Shown: one piece after another, positions 21,769 through 31,613 of the stretch
How the letters are laid out: every line of letters begins with the position of its first letter
How positions within the stretch are numbered: the stretch's first letter is position 1
Source: Ascochyta rabiei
Lineage: Eukaryota > Ascomycota > Dothideomycetes > Pleosporales > Didymellaceae
Length of the DNA: 64,000 nucleotides
Reading direction: 5' to 3'
Assembly: GCF_004011695.2 (NCBI RefSeq)
Contig: NC_082417.1
Span: forward strand, 558,001 to 622,000
Notes under the pieces: generated by a model
Databases searched by the model: none
Seen by the model: only the letters and a program-made list of their open reading frames with translations
What the model was told of the DNA's origin: nothing
Position numbers and translations under genes: made by a program

Positions 21769-22419
21769 TCAAACTTCAGTGATGGCAACAAGTGTCATCT
21801 TTGGCGCATCGCCCCCCTCATCTTCAACTTCAACTTCATCGCGCTTAGCCTTCTTGCCACCTGCAGCTGCGCCATTGGCAGCGGAGTTCTGGGGAACATT
21901 GACACCGGGGCTGACAACAAGACCGACACCTGCATTTTCTGAGCCCATCTCGATCTTAGGCGAGTTCTTCATGGCCTCCTTAGCGTAGCCGAGAGCTGCG
22001 TTGAAGCCCTGAAGATCGCGCTTGATCCACTGCATGGCGTCCTCAACGGCTGCCATTTGGCCCTCAGCGGGTGTGGGGGCGCGCTTTCCGAGAAGCTGGT
22101 TGACTGCGCGGCGGAGGTTCATTGATCGTTTGGCAGCTGGTTTCTCTTCAGCGGGCTTTCCCTCTTTTGCCGGCTCTGCTGCAGGTGCAGCTGCCGGCTG
22201 CGCTCCTTGCTGACCTTGTTGTTGGCCTTCGCCCCCCTTTGAAGCCGCTCCTGAGGCGAGCGTGGCCATCAGTTCCGAGGCTGACTCCTTCGATCCCAGT
22301 GAGATCTCTCCATCACCGACTACCAGGGCAGGCGAGTAAGCACCAAGGTTGATGTTAAGCGGGACGGCAGAGACGGAAACGGCTACGAGAGCTGCAAGGA
22401 GGAGTTGTTGAGGAAGCAT
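21769..22419 (-). CDS. Secreted proprotein with multiple KR (KEX2-type) sites
   Basis: Single exon, 216 aa. A signal peptide (residues 1-18, MLPQQLLLAALVAVSVSA) is followed by a hydrophobic block LNINLGAYSPALVVGDGEIS (21-40) that looks conserved. Next come a low-complexity Gln/Ala/Pro/Lys stretch (64-97) and dibasic KR sites ending at 98, 113, 134 and 193, plus RR at 103-104. Cleavage there would release peptides of about 15, 21, 59 and 23 residues. They are not repeats of one another, so it is not a classic repeat peptide precursor. There are no cysteines. I do not recognise a named family. It is probably secreted, perhaps cell-wall or developmental. A possible TATA element lies about 180 bp upstream. 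Confidence 0.75.
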   Translation of the reverse strand: MLPQQLLLAALVAVSVSAVPLNINLGAYSPALVVGDGEISLGSKESASELMATLASGAASKGGEGQQQGQQGAQPAAAPAAEPAKEGKPAEEKPAAKRSMNLRRAVNQLLGKRAPTPAEGQMAAVEDAMQWIKRDLQGFNAALGYAKEAMKNSPKIEMGSENAGVGLVVSPGVNVPQNSAANGAAAGGKKAKRDEVEVEDEGGDAPKMTLVAITEV

Positions 22420-24946
22420 TTTGTTGGTGGTGTTTGGATTAAGGGCTTCGGCTACCGGAAGAGTTGATGAGAAGCGATTGTATGATCGTGTTGAAGTTAG
22501 AAAAGGTCGCTAGCGACTGCTTATCGTTGAATAGATGATTAGAAGTGAATGGAGTGACCAGACTGAAGAACTGAAGAAGTGCATCTATCAAGATATTATA
22601 TACATCGCAGCATGGGCAAACAGCTTCCATGTGTGTGATCCACTCGCTCGACCCCGCCAAGGCCGTGCAGCTGTTTGGGGTGAGGTTGAAACTTCTGTGA
22701 AGCCATGCCAAGACCATGCAAGCATACCATGGCAGGCGTGGCAGCACTTGCTTTTGCAGCCGCGTTGCCAAGCTTCTCCCGCCGTTTGAAGTATGCTTGA
22801 AACTTTCGTGATGCGGAGCCAAGCATCGACAAGCATGGATTCCGTGGTATTGTGCAGTTGAGTCAACAGGGAGTTCCTACAGGAGTGGATATCGGCTCGG
22901 TTTGGGTCTTGGTAACCATTACATGCACACGGGGCGACTAACGCGAAATGGCTTTCAAGTTACCTACTCCATTCTTGTTGCCTTTGGCTGAAAAGACTTT
23001 TCACTTGAACAAACCGGGCAGAGTCATTCCTACTTAGTAGAAGGGTGTTTTTACGGGTCCGGCTTCAACAATGGGGGACGTAGAGCTGTCAATCAACACC
23101 ATGGTATTGTAGCACTGCGCTCTCATGCATAGCCAAGCTCAGTATAGAACGACTACTGCTGTAGAAAAGCTACCAAGATTGCTTGAGATCCCAAGGCTGT
23201 AGTTGTCCCGCCAGGCTGGCATTGCCAAGTACAGAAGATGCAGAGCGCCAGCTCGAGTGGTCCTCAGGCAAGACCAGAAGTCAGCAGCGCAGCCTAAAAT
23301 CGTGCAAGGAGGAAATATCAATCTTCTTGGCGACGAACGTTTCTCCACGGCGTTCATGTGGGGTCTATTGTTCCAGAATGGTTGCCTGGGTCCTTGAGCT
23401 TCAACTAGAAAAGCTTTTGCTGCAACAGACCATGTATTAATCGAGTGGAGCCTGAGAAGCTTGGGTCAAAAGAAAGCTGGGGTGACGGCTTTGAGGATGC
23501 TGTTCGACGTTTGAGTTGCTGTTGCGCTAGCAAGAACCAACCGCATGGGGACAAGACCTCGGACGAAGGTGCGACAATCTCAATCTTGGCAAAGCGCTCT
23601 GTGTGCTCAGAATGTAAACCTGTCGGTCGGTCCAAAACTCGAGTCTGTGCATCATTGGCGATGCTTGTCAATGAATGGCAGGTGCGAGCGCGGGAGGCTG
23701 ACGCAATCGCCGGTCAATAACAAACTTCATAATCATAGAACTGTTGGTGATGCAGGCTTCTCCGCAACCATGTGCAAGAGAATGGTCTCAGGTACGTTGC
23801 GCGAGGTGTCGAAGGCGTCGAGGCGTTGTGATGGCGAGGCGATTGGGCGGGAGTTCCCGAGGGGGCGAATACAGCGAGCCCCCCCTCTTCGTCGATAGCG
23901 AAGATGACTCGTGACTTAGCAACGACGCTACTTGCCCTGCCTCTTCTTTCAAGCGTTGGGGAAAGCAGACTAGGACTACGACAGGACCACTGAATTGGCC
24001 TCCGCTTGTCCTTGTGCCTTGTGTATCAGTACTGTCTTTCGTAAATTTCTACATGTACACTCGCACATAGCAAGAACGAGCAACACCAAGCATTTCTATT
24101 GATAGGGTTTATCTAGCATCTCTTGGAAGACGTTGAAGTGGAGAAGACCCACTGCCCAGCTGTCCCCCCACAAAATTTACGCTTGAACAGCTCCCAAGAA
24201 GTCAGGCATCCTTGGTAGGGGAAGACAGCTCTTGGAAAAAGACAAGCCTTTAAGCCCGACAACTAACTGAACCGAATTGATGCCGCAATACGCTCTTGGC
24301 TCCATAAGCAAATGAAGGGCAACCCTGGGGCTTGCGCAGGCTTATTCATGCTATGGCGGCTACGACCCATGCATTGGGACTCTATCAATCGTAGATCTGT
24401 GGAAAACCCTGAAGGACTTACGAAGTAGCGCCCTAAATTGAATCATCTACTTGCCAATAGAACGTTTATCTACTTAAACTTCTAGTCATCAAGGGACAAT
24501 ACTGTGATTGTGTGTTCTACGACATCGAAAAAGTCGTCTGTGCTCGGGGAATTTCGACTCGAAACATTTTCTCAGGTAAGCTAAACACTATGTACCATTA
24601 AAGCAGATAACGGCAACGAACCAACATTGCCCGACAACTTGGCTCGGCGTATCCTGCAGTACGCAGGTGAGAACAGCACCAGTTTTTTCTGGTTCATTCT
24701 TCCTGGTCGTTATGGCGGTCGCGTCGCCGAAAATTGACTTGTTCGCCGAGGTGGCTCTTGCAACGGCCCCACTGCGCAAAGCATAAATTCGTGGCCTTTT
24801 ATTCTTCATATTGAGGGCCAGGGCAATTGTGTCATTTTGTTGCAAAAGCCGGAGCTGTTGCAAAACGGTTATCGGTGAAAAATGAAAGGCAGCTATATTC
24901 AAAAATAATTCTTTGCTTTAAGAGTAGCCAATCAGAAGGCTCCAAC
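22420..24946. other. Long intergenic region (about 2.5 kb)
   Basis: The left 250 bp is the promoter of the proprotein gene; the top strand ATTATATA at 22595-22602 could be its TATA element. I found no gene in the remainder. ORFs near 23183-23898 and 24588-24902 lack support. Confidence 0.45.
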
Positions 24947-25029
24947 GGTTCGATGGTGTAGTTGGTTATCACGTCAGTCTAACATCGTTAGTTCACTGAA
25001 GGTCTCCAGTTCAAGTCTGGGTCGAATCA
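24947..25029 (+). tRNA. tRNA-Val(AAC) with a predicted 9-nt intron
   Basis: Acceptor GGTTCGA (24947-24953) pairs with TCGAATC, followed by discriminator A at 25029. The D arm is GGTG/CAC with a TAGTTGGTTAT loop. Anticodon stem TCAGT (24974-24978) pairs with ACTGA (24995-24999). The loop begins CTAACA with anticodon AAC at 24981-24983. Nine extra bases (24985-24993) sit one base after the anticodon, the normal place for a nuclear tRNA intron. The T arm is TCCAG-TTCAAGT-CTGGG. A T7 Pol III terminator follows at once. Without the intron the length is 74 nt. Confidence 0.88.
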
Positions 25030-25462
25030 GTTTTTTTGCTTGGACCAGCAGCGGTGCCATGGCCGAGCTTTACAAAAAGCCATCTGGAAGGCTCAAGCAA
25101 TCCATCCATTGTGTGCTTCGTTGTCACCGTAACCTTAAAATTTTGCTGCTAAAGCCTCTTTTTCGTCTGAATCAGTTGCACGGTGACCCCAAGCATTCAC
25201 TCTTTACTGGAACCCTACCCAGAGCGCGTTAGAGAAGAGCGAATTAGCGCTCCAACTTGAAGACTGTAGTACTTGTAGCACCCTTTTTACAGTATTTCCA
25301 GTCACAGCATGGCTCGTGCATTCACAGCTAGCAGTAACAATTTTATGATCTGGCTTGAGCTGTACATATTTCTCTTATATTCAAGAATATAGGCTTCATT
25401 TTCTTAGACTAGTTCACTTCACAACCGCAGACGATCTGTATCCCGTGTCCAGATCTACTTGA
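25030..25462. other. Gap between tRNA-Val and the small secreted protein gene
   Basis: It begins with the Pol III terminator. The rest is probably 3' UTR of the minus-strand gene; an alternative last exon could end at about 25407. Confidence 0.45.
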
Positions 25463-25986
25463 TCATGTGCATACCTCTGCAACACCCGCTGCGGCAGAGT
25501 TCCCACCAATATTGCCGTTGTCATTTCCAGAGTCGTTCCCGTTCGCACCGGCGTTCCCTGCACTGTCTGCATCACCAGCACCATCGGCCTGAGCGTTGCC
25601 CTGCGCCCCTGCAGTACTCGCTTGGATACTCGCACTGCACTGGTCTGCGAAATTGTCAGCCTGGCTATGGTCAGCAGTCTATCCGTTGGAGACACACCTT
25701 TTTGTGTTGAGCACTGAGCTACGCTTAAAGTCACATCTCCTTCATTCGCAGCATTTGCACAAGCGTTAAACTGCTGATCACAGCTTCGTGCCAGTGCAGC
25801 CCCGATGTTTGCAAAAGTGTCATCTTTCACTTGAAATGGCCGGCTTGGATTGCCGGAATCCTCAACTGGTGTGGCTGCAATACCTCCAAGAGCACTGGTG
25901 AATGTCTGAACGTTGCCTGTTTGACGGCGTACTGGCGCGCCAAATGCCGTAGCGAAGATGGCAATAGTAAAAATGGTAAACTTCAT
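25463..25986 (-). CDS. Small secreted Cys protein with Ala/Gly/Asn/Asp tail
   Basis: Exons 25986-25698 and 25644-25463 (156 aa), with a 53-bp intron (GTGTGT...CGCAG). A signal peptide covers residues 1-18 (MKFTIFTIAIFATAFGAP), followed by VRRQ, a likely dibasic processing site. The core has SRPFQVKDDTFANIGAALA and four cysteines in the pattern CDQQFNACANAAN...CSTQKDQC, a layout I associate with fungal secreted proteins of unknown role. The last 45 residues are low complexity (GNAGANGNDSGNDNGN). Alternatively, splicing at GTATGC (25474) to 25433 would replace the end with a short CGC-containing tail. No function can be assigned. Confidence 0.75.
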
Positions 25987-26932
25987 GTTGACAGAAAGCT
26001 GATTCAATCTGGGTCTGAGTGATTTAGAGCAGTGAAGTATAGGCTCGACAGGGACAACGAGTGACCAGACTCTACAAATGTAAGGTGCAATATTGAGAAA
26101 GAGGATAAACGTTTTCAAATACACAGATACAAAAGCGATGTGGCATGTATACTTATACTTGCCGCTAGTCTTTACTTCATGCCGGAACGATATGGTCGCA
26201 TGGTGATCGCTGGCCACTATTCTCCTTCATCCAATGCTAAAATGAGCTTTAGCCGCTGAACATAGCCCATAAGCTCGCGGGGTGTGTCAATGATGTTGTC
26301 CGACAGCGCTTCGAGCCTTGGACCTGAGATGACAGGACAACACGTTGATGTCGCAGGTGTGTGATCCGCACCGTTATACGTCTGAGAACATCTGGTGATG
26401 GCGTGTACACGAGCCTGTTTTGTGTTAATTGATTTTGCACGCTCGAGTCTAGCTACTGTGTATACCGGGGTCTGTGGTCGGTTTGTGCGACTCGTTATGC
26501 TACTCATGAGAATATCCCTCACGCACATGAGAAGGTATCGGTTCTGTGTATACTTCATCAAGAGTGTTGAGTAGGCTCAAACTCTTTCCAAGTCTACAGG
26601 CGGCATTGCTGGTGACAAAACCCTTGCAGCGATCGAACGCGATCTGAGGCACATCGTGAATGAAAACCGCTTGAAGATCACAGGGCGGCTATGACAAAGG
26701 TTGGCTTTTGGCGAGGTCGGGCTAACTAGCATTTAGGTGAGCTACAGTAAAAATTTACAACAAGTACAGCAAGTAGCCGTGGGCGGAGTGATGGACACGT
26801 TGTGGACGCGACCGAATGACGTCCCACGCCCCTGCCCCACTTCGCTGTCCTCAGGTATACTTCGTACACTTGCACAATCTCCACCACTCTTTAACAAATA
26901 AGATATACAGAGCTGAAGACCGCTGTTTATGT
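25987..26932. other. Intergenic region between secreted-protein gene and NmrA pseudogene
   Basis: It holds the promoter of the secreted-protein gene. The 114-codon minus ORF at 26217-26561 has no features I would trust. Confidence 0.45.
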
Positions 26933-27926
26933 TTACAAGACCCACGACCAGAATTTGCGAAGATACTCATCGACAGGTATTGGCTTCACATGGGGCACCA
27001 TGTTATTGTGGACAGGCTCAACGACGCCCTCTCCAGTTCTGTCCAGCGCATGTACAACCTTAGCTTAAAGCCAAAATTTGTTCGGCTAAGCAATCGTCTC
27101 CTGTGGCTCTCTATCAACGATCTGTTTGTATGAACGATACGCAACCTCCATCTTCTGCCCCCGCACCTTCTTTATTAGTCTTACAACCTCGTCCATTCTG
27201 ACTGTCTGGCCAACAAAATTGAACTCCTCTTTCTAAGCGCCCTTGGGTAGCAAACGTGCTGCAGCAGTAAAGCGGCCAACATCTCCAATTTCTGTCAACG
27301 AAATTCGTGGTATGTTGCCTTTAGGTGACAATGTTCTTTATGTCCCAGATGACGCGCTACTCAGAGGCGATACGATACTATCGACAGCCTCTTCCTCATC
27401 GTTAGAGGCGCTGAAGCCGAGGTAGTTCATAAAGAGACCGACGTGGAAGCCGGCAATTTCAAATCCCGGACACTTCTTTTGAGCCTCCCGACACATTTTC
27501 ATGACTTCAAGAGTAGGACGCAGGCCATCGATGTTCTTTGCTGCGTTGATACCTGCCGCGAACACGGAAGGTGCGAACCGTCTGACGCCGGTACTTATGC
27601 TGGCATTGAGAAGGCTCTTCTGGACTTCTACCCAGTTGTCCGCACCGACAGTCGAGATGACCTGTTTAATTTAGCAGCTGCATCACCGGTCCTGAATGCA
27701 GACTTACTGTGCGAACATCCTGCAATGCATTGACTAGTGACTCCTCCGACATGTAGTCGACTCGGCGTATCTCGACATTTAGCTTCTCGAGCCACGAAGG
27801 TATCTTCGAGCTAGGTCATGCAAGTACGATCGCTTATAGTTGATCAGGATAGCCATGGATGGCGGTCACGATTGCTCGACCAAGCTTTGGAGCGGTTCCA
27901 CCGGCGACTGCGACCTTGATGACCAT
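26933..27926 (-). pseudogene. NmrA/isoflavone-reductase-like (PCBER-type) pseudogene
   Basis: The ATG at 27926 opens MVIKVAVAGGTAPKLGRAIV, an NmrA-type Rossmann start. In-frame stops follow at 27834-27836 (TAA), 27816-27818 (TGA), 27233-27235 (TAG), 27086-27088 (TAG) and 27065-27067 (TAA), with the protein continuing in the same frame after each. A normal GTAAGT-AG intron separates NALQDVRT from VISTVGADNW. The central block (VGLFMNYLGF, 27420s) shifts frame near 27320-27370 before the family block NIPRISLTEIGDVGRF. The end reads IPVDEYLRKFWSWVL. Such proteins reduce isoflavones or related aromatic substrates with NADPH. The product here cannot be full length. It is next to the quercetinase gene, which suggests a former flavonoid-related pair. 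Confidence 0.85.
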
Positions 27927-28391
27927 TTTCGGAGCTGGAAGTGAGCAGTCAATATTATTTATAGAAACATAGTGTGTTGCTGGAACGTCTTTTACACGAA
28001 CGAGCTGGTATCAGGTGTTGTATCGCACACCGTATTGAATTGCAAATGTTCGGTGCAAGACTCAATACTAGCTCCTTCGTACGGTGGAAGGACTGAGGCC
28101 AAGCCTTCCAATCGATTCTCGTACAGTCTAAGCATGACACCACCTAACAACCGTCTCCAGCCACATCAAGAAAGCAGCATTACCAAGTGAGCGGTGCAGA
28201 AATGAATTTAGTGATTGCACATTTGAATCCGGGGATTTGCTTGATCCGTCTAGAAATTGCACAATTCCAGTTCACAAATCTGCAGACCCGGTACGCCACA
28301 ACTTACGCCAACCCCGTCATGCCTGAATGAACAACGACGAAATCTCGTCGCGGCGTAGCCCTCAACTTGAACCTATTATTGTTGTTCACAC
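27927..28391. other. Gap between NmrA pseudogene and quercetinase
   Basis: It carries the dead gene's promoter and the 3' end of the quercetinase transcript. No gene seen. Confidence 0.5.
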
Positions 28392-29568
28392 TTACTGCGG
28401 CCACGTAACAGAGTCCCACTCCTTCGCATTCTGCAGAATTCTAGCATCCACCGTGTCTTCTCCAACACCGAAATACAGGACCTTCGAATAAACTGACTCA
28501 CCCCAAAAGCTGAAATTTGTGTTCGCAGGTACGAAAACGACATCGCCAACAGACAGTGTCGTGGCCCCCTCGAAGCCTCCAACATGAACGCTGACAAGGC
28601 CATCAACAACCTCGAGCGCAGTGTGACCAGGCAGCGAGTATGTGGTAGGCTTGGATCTAGAGACTGGCTTCGACAAGGTGATTGTGCCCTCAGTGAAGTT
28701 TCCGTCAGACTGCTTGCTGGTGATGAAAGGCTCAACGATAGCGAATGAAGATGACTTGTCGCCAGCAAGGTACTTGGGACCGTAACCTTTCGCAACGAAG
28801 AATGGGGTCTGCGAATCCTTGCCCAATGCGTTGGCACCACTGTGCCAGATTGCATCTTCCTCTGTCGCACCGTTGGCACCGAAGTTGGTAGGCGGGCTGA
28901 AGGCCAGCTGGGCGTACACATCGTAGCTCTCGAGTTTAGTGATCAGGCTGGGGTCGCCACCAGGTTCAGTGAAGTTTCCTTGTGGGAATGGTGAATTGGT
29001 GGAAGAGCTGTAGTTGGCACTTGCGAGGAAGTAGAAGAGGTCTTCGAAACCACCAGGCTGGATTGCGCCGACAAGCTCGACGAACGGGTCGAGGAGCTGG
29101 AAGGAGTGTGTTGTATCATGCGGAACGGCGCCGTAGTCACCTGGAGTAAGAATACGACCAGAGGTGACGTTGTCCTTGTTGGTCCAGAGGGCGTAGCGAC
29201 CCTTAAGGCAGTAGGAATTCTCGTAGTGAGTCTTGTGGGCCTTCAGGAAGTGTTAGTACTTGGTTGCATAGTCTACATCTGGATATGAAACTCACGTGAG
29301 GAAGCACGCCCAGCTCTGTACTGGCTGGTGCAGCGGTGCTGATCAATGTAAAGGCGTAGTCTGACGAAGGACCAGTCACCGGAAACCGGTAGATTTGGGA
29401 TCCAACTAGGTACCCGTCAAGTGTGTATGCGCGCACAACGTAAGGGCGGACATGGTCGGGAACTCTGGTAACGATGAGGTCATCAATTGGTTTCTTCGAT
29501 TGTGTGTGTGTGCTCGACGGGAGACATGCAGCCAGACCAACAAGTGACGTGAAAGCGAAGAGGAGCAT
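28392..29568 (-). CDS. Secreted quercetin 2,3-dioxygenase (bicupin)
   Basis: Exons 29568-29296 and 29240-28392 (373 aa), with a 55-bp GTGAGT-AG intron. A signal peptide covers about residues 1-17. The first cupin has the metal motif HAHKTHYE (His91, His93, Glu98, completed by His136 in PHDTTHSF), the HxHx4E...H set of fungal copper quercetinases. A second cupin lies in the C-terminal half (LPGHTALEVVDG, VGDVVFVPANTNFSFWG). Several N-glycosylation sites are present and length equals the Aspergillus enzymes. The enzyme opens the flavonol C-ring of quercetin, releasing CO and a phenolic ester outside the cell. The neighbouring NmrA pseudogene and the MFS permease at 33.2-34.8 kb fit a plant-phenolic context, but no shared regulation is visible. 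Confidence 0.93.
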
Positions 29569-30966
29569 GATCGATGGTGTAGAAAATGAAACCGAATCCG
29601 AAAACCAAAACGAATGAAACTATGCTGGTAGGAATCTTTATCGACTAAGAGCCTTGAGGCATATATAACAGCACTAGTGAATCCTTTGTCGTACATCCTC
29701 CCCACCATCTACAATACGCAAGACTAGGCAAAACTCCGGTGCTGATTCCCGCATCTCATACCCGACAGGTAGCTGTTGAAAATGCTGTGCATTGGCCCTG
29801 TCTTCGTGACGGGATTGTTTCCTAGCCTGGGTTTTGCTGTCTCAGTGAGGATTGCTTCCGGTACTAGTGCGGCTCAAAGATCGACGTATTAAAGCAGATG
29901 CAAGGGGATGTAATTAAGAATACGATTTTGCCACACCTAGGATATTTCTCTTGTAAAAGATCACCACTATGGTATCCGGCGGAAGTAGAGTCCCATGGTC
30001 AGTGCGGTGGGTCTTGTGCAGAAACGCCTATTAATGTTTATGACGAGCGCGCACGGACGCAATTGCAGATGACAAAGAGAAAATATGTCGGACTTGACAA
30101 GCCTCTGCTTTTCCTCCACATTGCAATGGCCATGGGACTCTACTTTCGCCAGATACCATAGTATACAAATAACGCACTCTAGTGCAAGTTGTGGTCAACG
30201 TTCGAGAGACTGCACTCAAAAGGGAAATACCGTTGGCCCTTCATCCGCAATCTATACAAGGGGGTGCCTGTATAAATAAGAAGATAAATTTGCTTACACT
30301 AAGCACTTACTATAGTACGATATTGGCCCAAATGTGGACAGACACCAGGAACATCGTGCTGTAAGTGCGGGAGTCTCAGATAAAACATGGTGCATTCGAT
30401 AAGTCCAAAGGAATGTAGAGCGTGCATCTCTAATCGTGGTGGTGTACCATGCGTGGCTCAAGAATCATCACACGCGCGTGCCCTCGTTGGCATACAGCCC
30501 GAGACCGCTCGCTGTGCACCTCCAAGGACAGGGAACATGCCTTGATATGGATCTGAACAAGTGCCACCACGCGTAAGGGTGGATCTGATAAAAGTAATGC
30601 CGTTAGCGTCCGTAGCGCAGCCTTGGCGCGTCGTCTCGAGGCGTACCGATCGTGTCCTTCGTCGGGTGCAGAGATCAAGGAGCGGATGTAATCATGTGCC
30701 CATGAAGACTGCCTCTCGATCTAGACATGTAGTTTGATTGTGACCCCAAGTTGTTTCTTTTGCAGGACTGTGCCACTCGAGTGTTGTTCGTTCGGTCAGA
30801 GCTGATGACGCAACGGGCCGATTCAGCTCCTTACTTGCCCAACTGCCCTTTGTGGATGGATGTACGACACGTACGAAATTTAGGAAGCCTGATGTCGATT
30901 CATTGTACGCTTCAGTGTACAGACCACTGTATGAGTCGCTCTTATATTACTCTCAACTACGCTTTA
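29569..30966. other. Intergenic region left of the Harbinger-like MITE
   Basis: It contains the quercetinase promoter. A stretch at about 30256-30310 resembles the left arm of the hairpin element at 35280. No gene recognised. Confidence 0.45.
30256..30310 (+). repeat. Possible partial copy of the hairpin element at 35280
   Basis: GGGTGCCTGTATAAATAAGA... followed by TTGCTTACACTAAGCA resembles 35282-35330 (GGGTGCCTGAACAGAGCAGA... TTGCTTGCACTGAGCA) base for base over most positions. I see no matching right arm. Confidence 0.4.
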
Positions 30967-31408
30967 GGCCCTGTTTACTTTCGCCAATTTGTGCACCAAC
31001 TTCTATGTTAGGTAGCGTCGCGCGGTGTTAAAACCAGACAGGGGGTTGCAGCAGTATGTACTTAGCAGCTGTAAATTAGTAGATAGAGGGCTGTTTACTT
31101 TTGCTAATTTGCTAAGATAGGTTATGTGTGCAAATACAGAAAGTCCTGTGTTAAATATAGAAGTTAAAAAGCCCTGTATTTAAAACAGGCTTTTTGTGTA
31201 AGAGAAATTAGCAGTCTAGTACACTATTACCTTCTTTAACACTTACAGGAGCTCTAAACCTTATTTACTAGTAAAACGCCTTAACTATTAAAAATTAGAA
31301 ATTAAAAGTAAACAGTCCTGGGTTGGCTGATTTCTAACACAGAAATCCGTCGATTTTGAACACATCTAGGCAAAATCAGCGCACAAATCGGCGAAAGTAA
31401 ACAGGGCC
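30967..31408. mobile_element. 442-bp MITE, PIF/Harbinger (Tourist-like)
   Basis: The left end GGCCCTGTTTACTTTCGCCA and the reverse complement of the right end match over about 30 bp with one mismatch near position 22 (AAT/GAT). The element is flanked by a TTA duplication (30964-30966 and 31409-31411). A GGCC-starting terminus and a 3-bp TWA duplication are diagnostic of PIF/Harbinger. Inside is a second inverted pair (GGGCTGTTTACTTTTGCTAA near 31088, mirrored near 31290-31320) that resembles the outer ends. At the centre is a hairpin (AAAAGCCCTGT-ATTTA-AAACAGGCTTTTT, about 31168-31196). There is no ORF. It sits about 200 bp from the 3' end of the unknown secreted-protein gene. Confidence 0.88.
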
Positions 31409-31613
31409 TTACTCAACTCCCTCGTCCCTTCAGCTCTCAAGATGAGATCTCAAATCGGGTGTTTGCATGGCGAAAAGAATGGTGGCAAACTGAGAGGGCT
31501 CTTGAGTGCGCGGACATTTACATTGAGTAAGATTGCAGACTGTTGGCTGGATGCTGGCAACGAACGAACCAATGAAGACTGCCACTGTCTCTGTAGCCTT
31601 GATCACGGGATCT

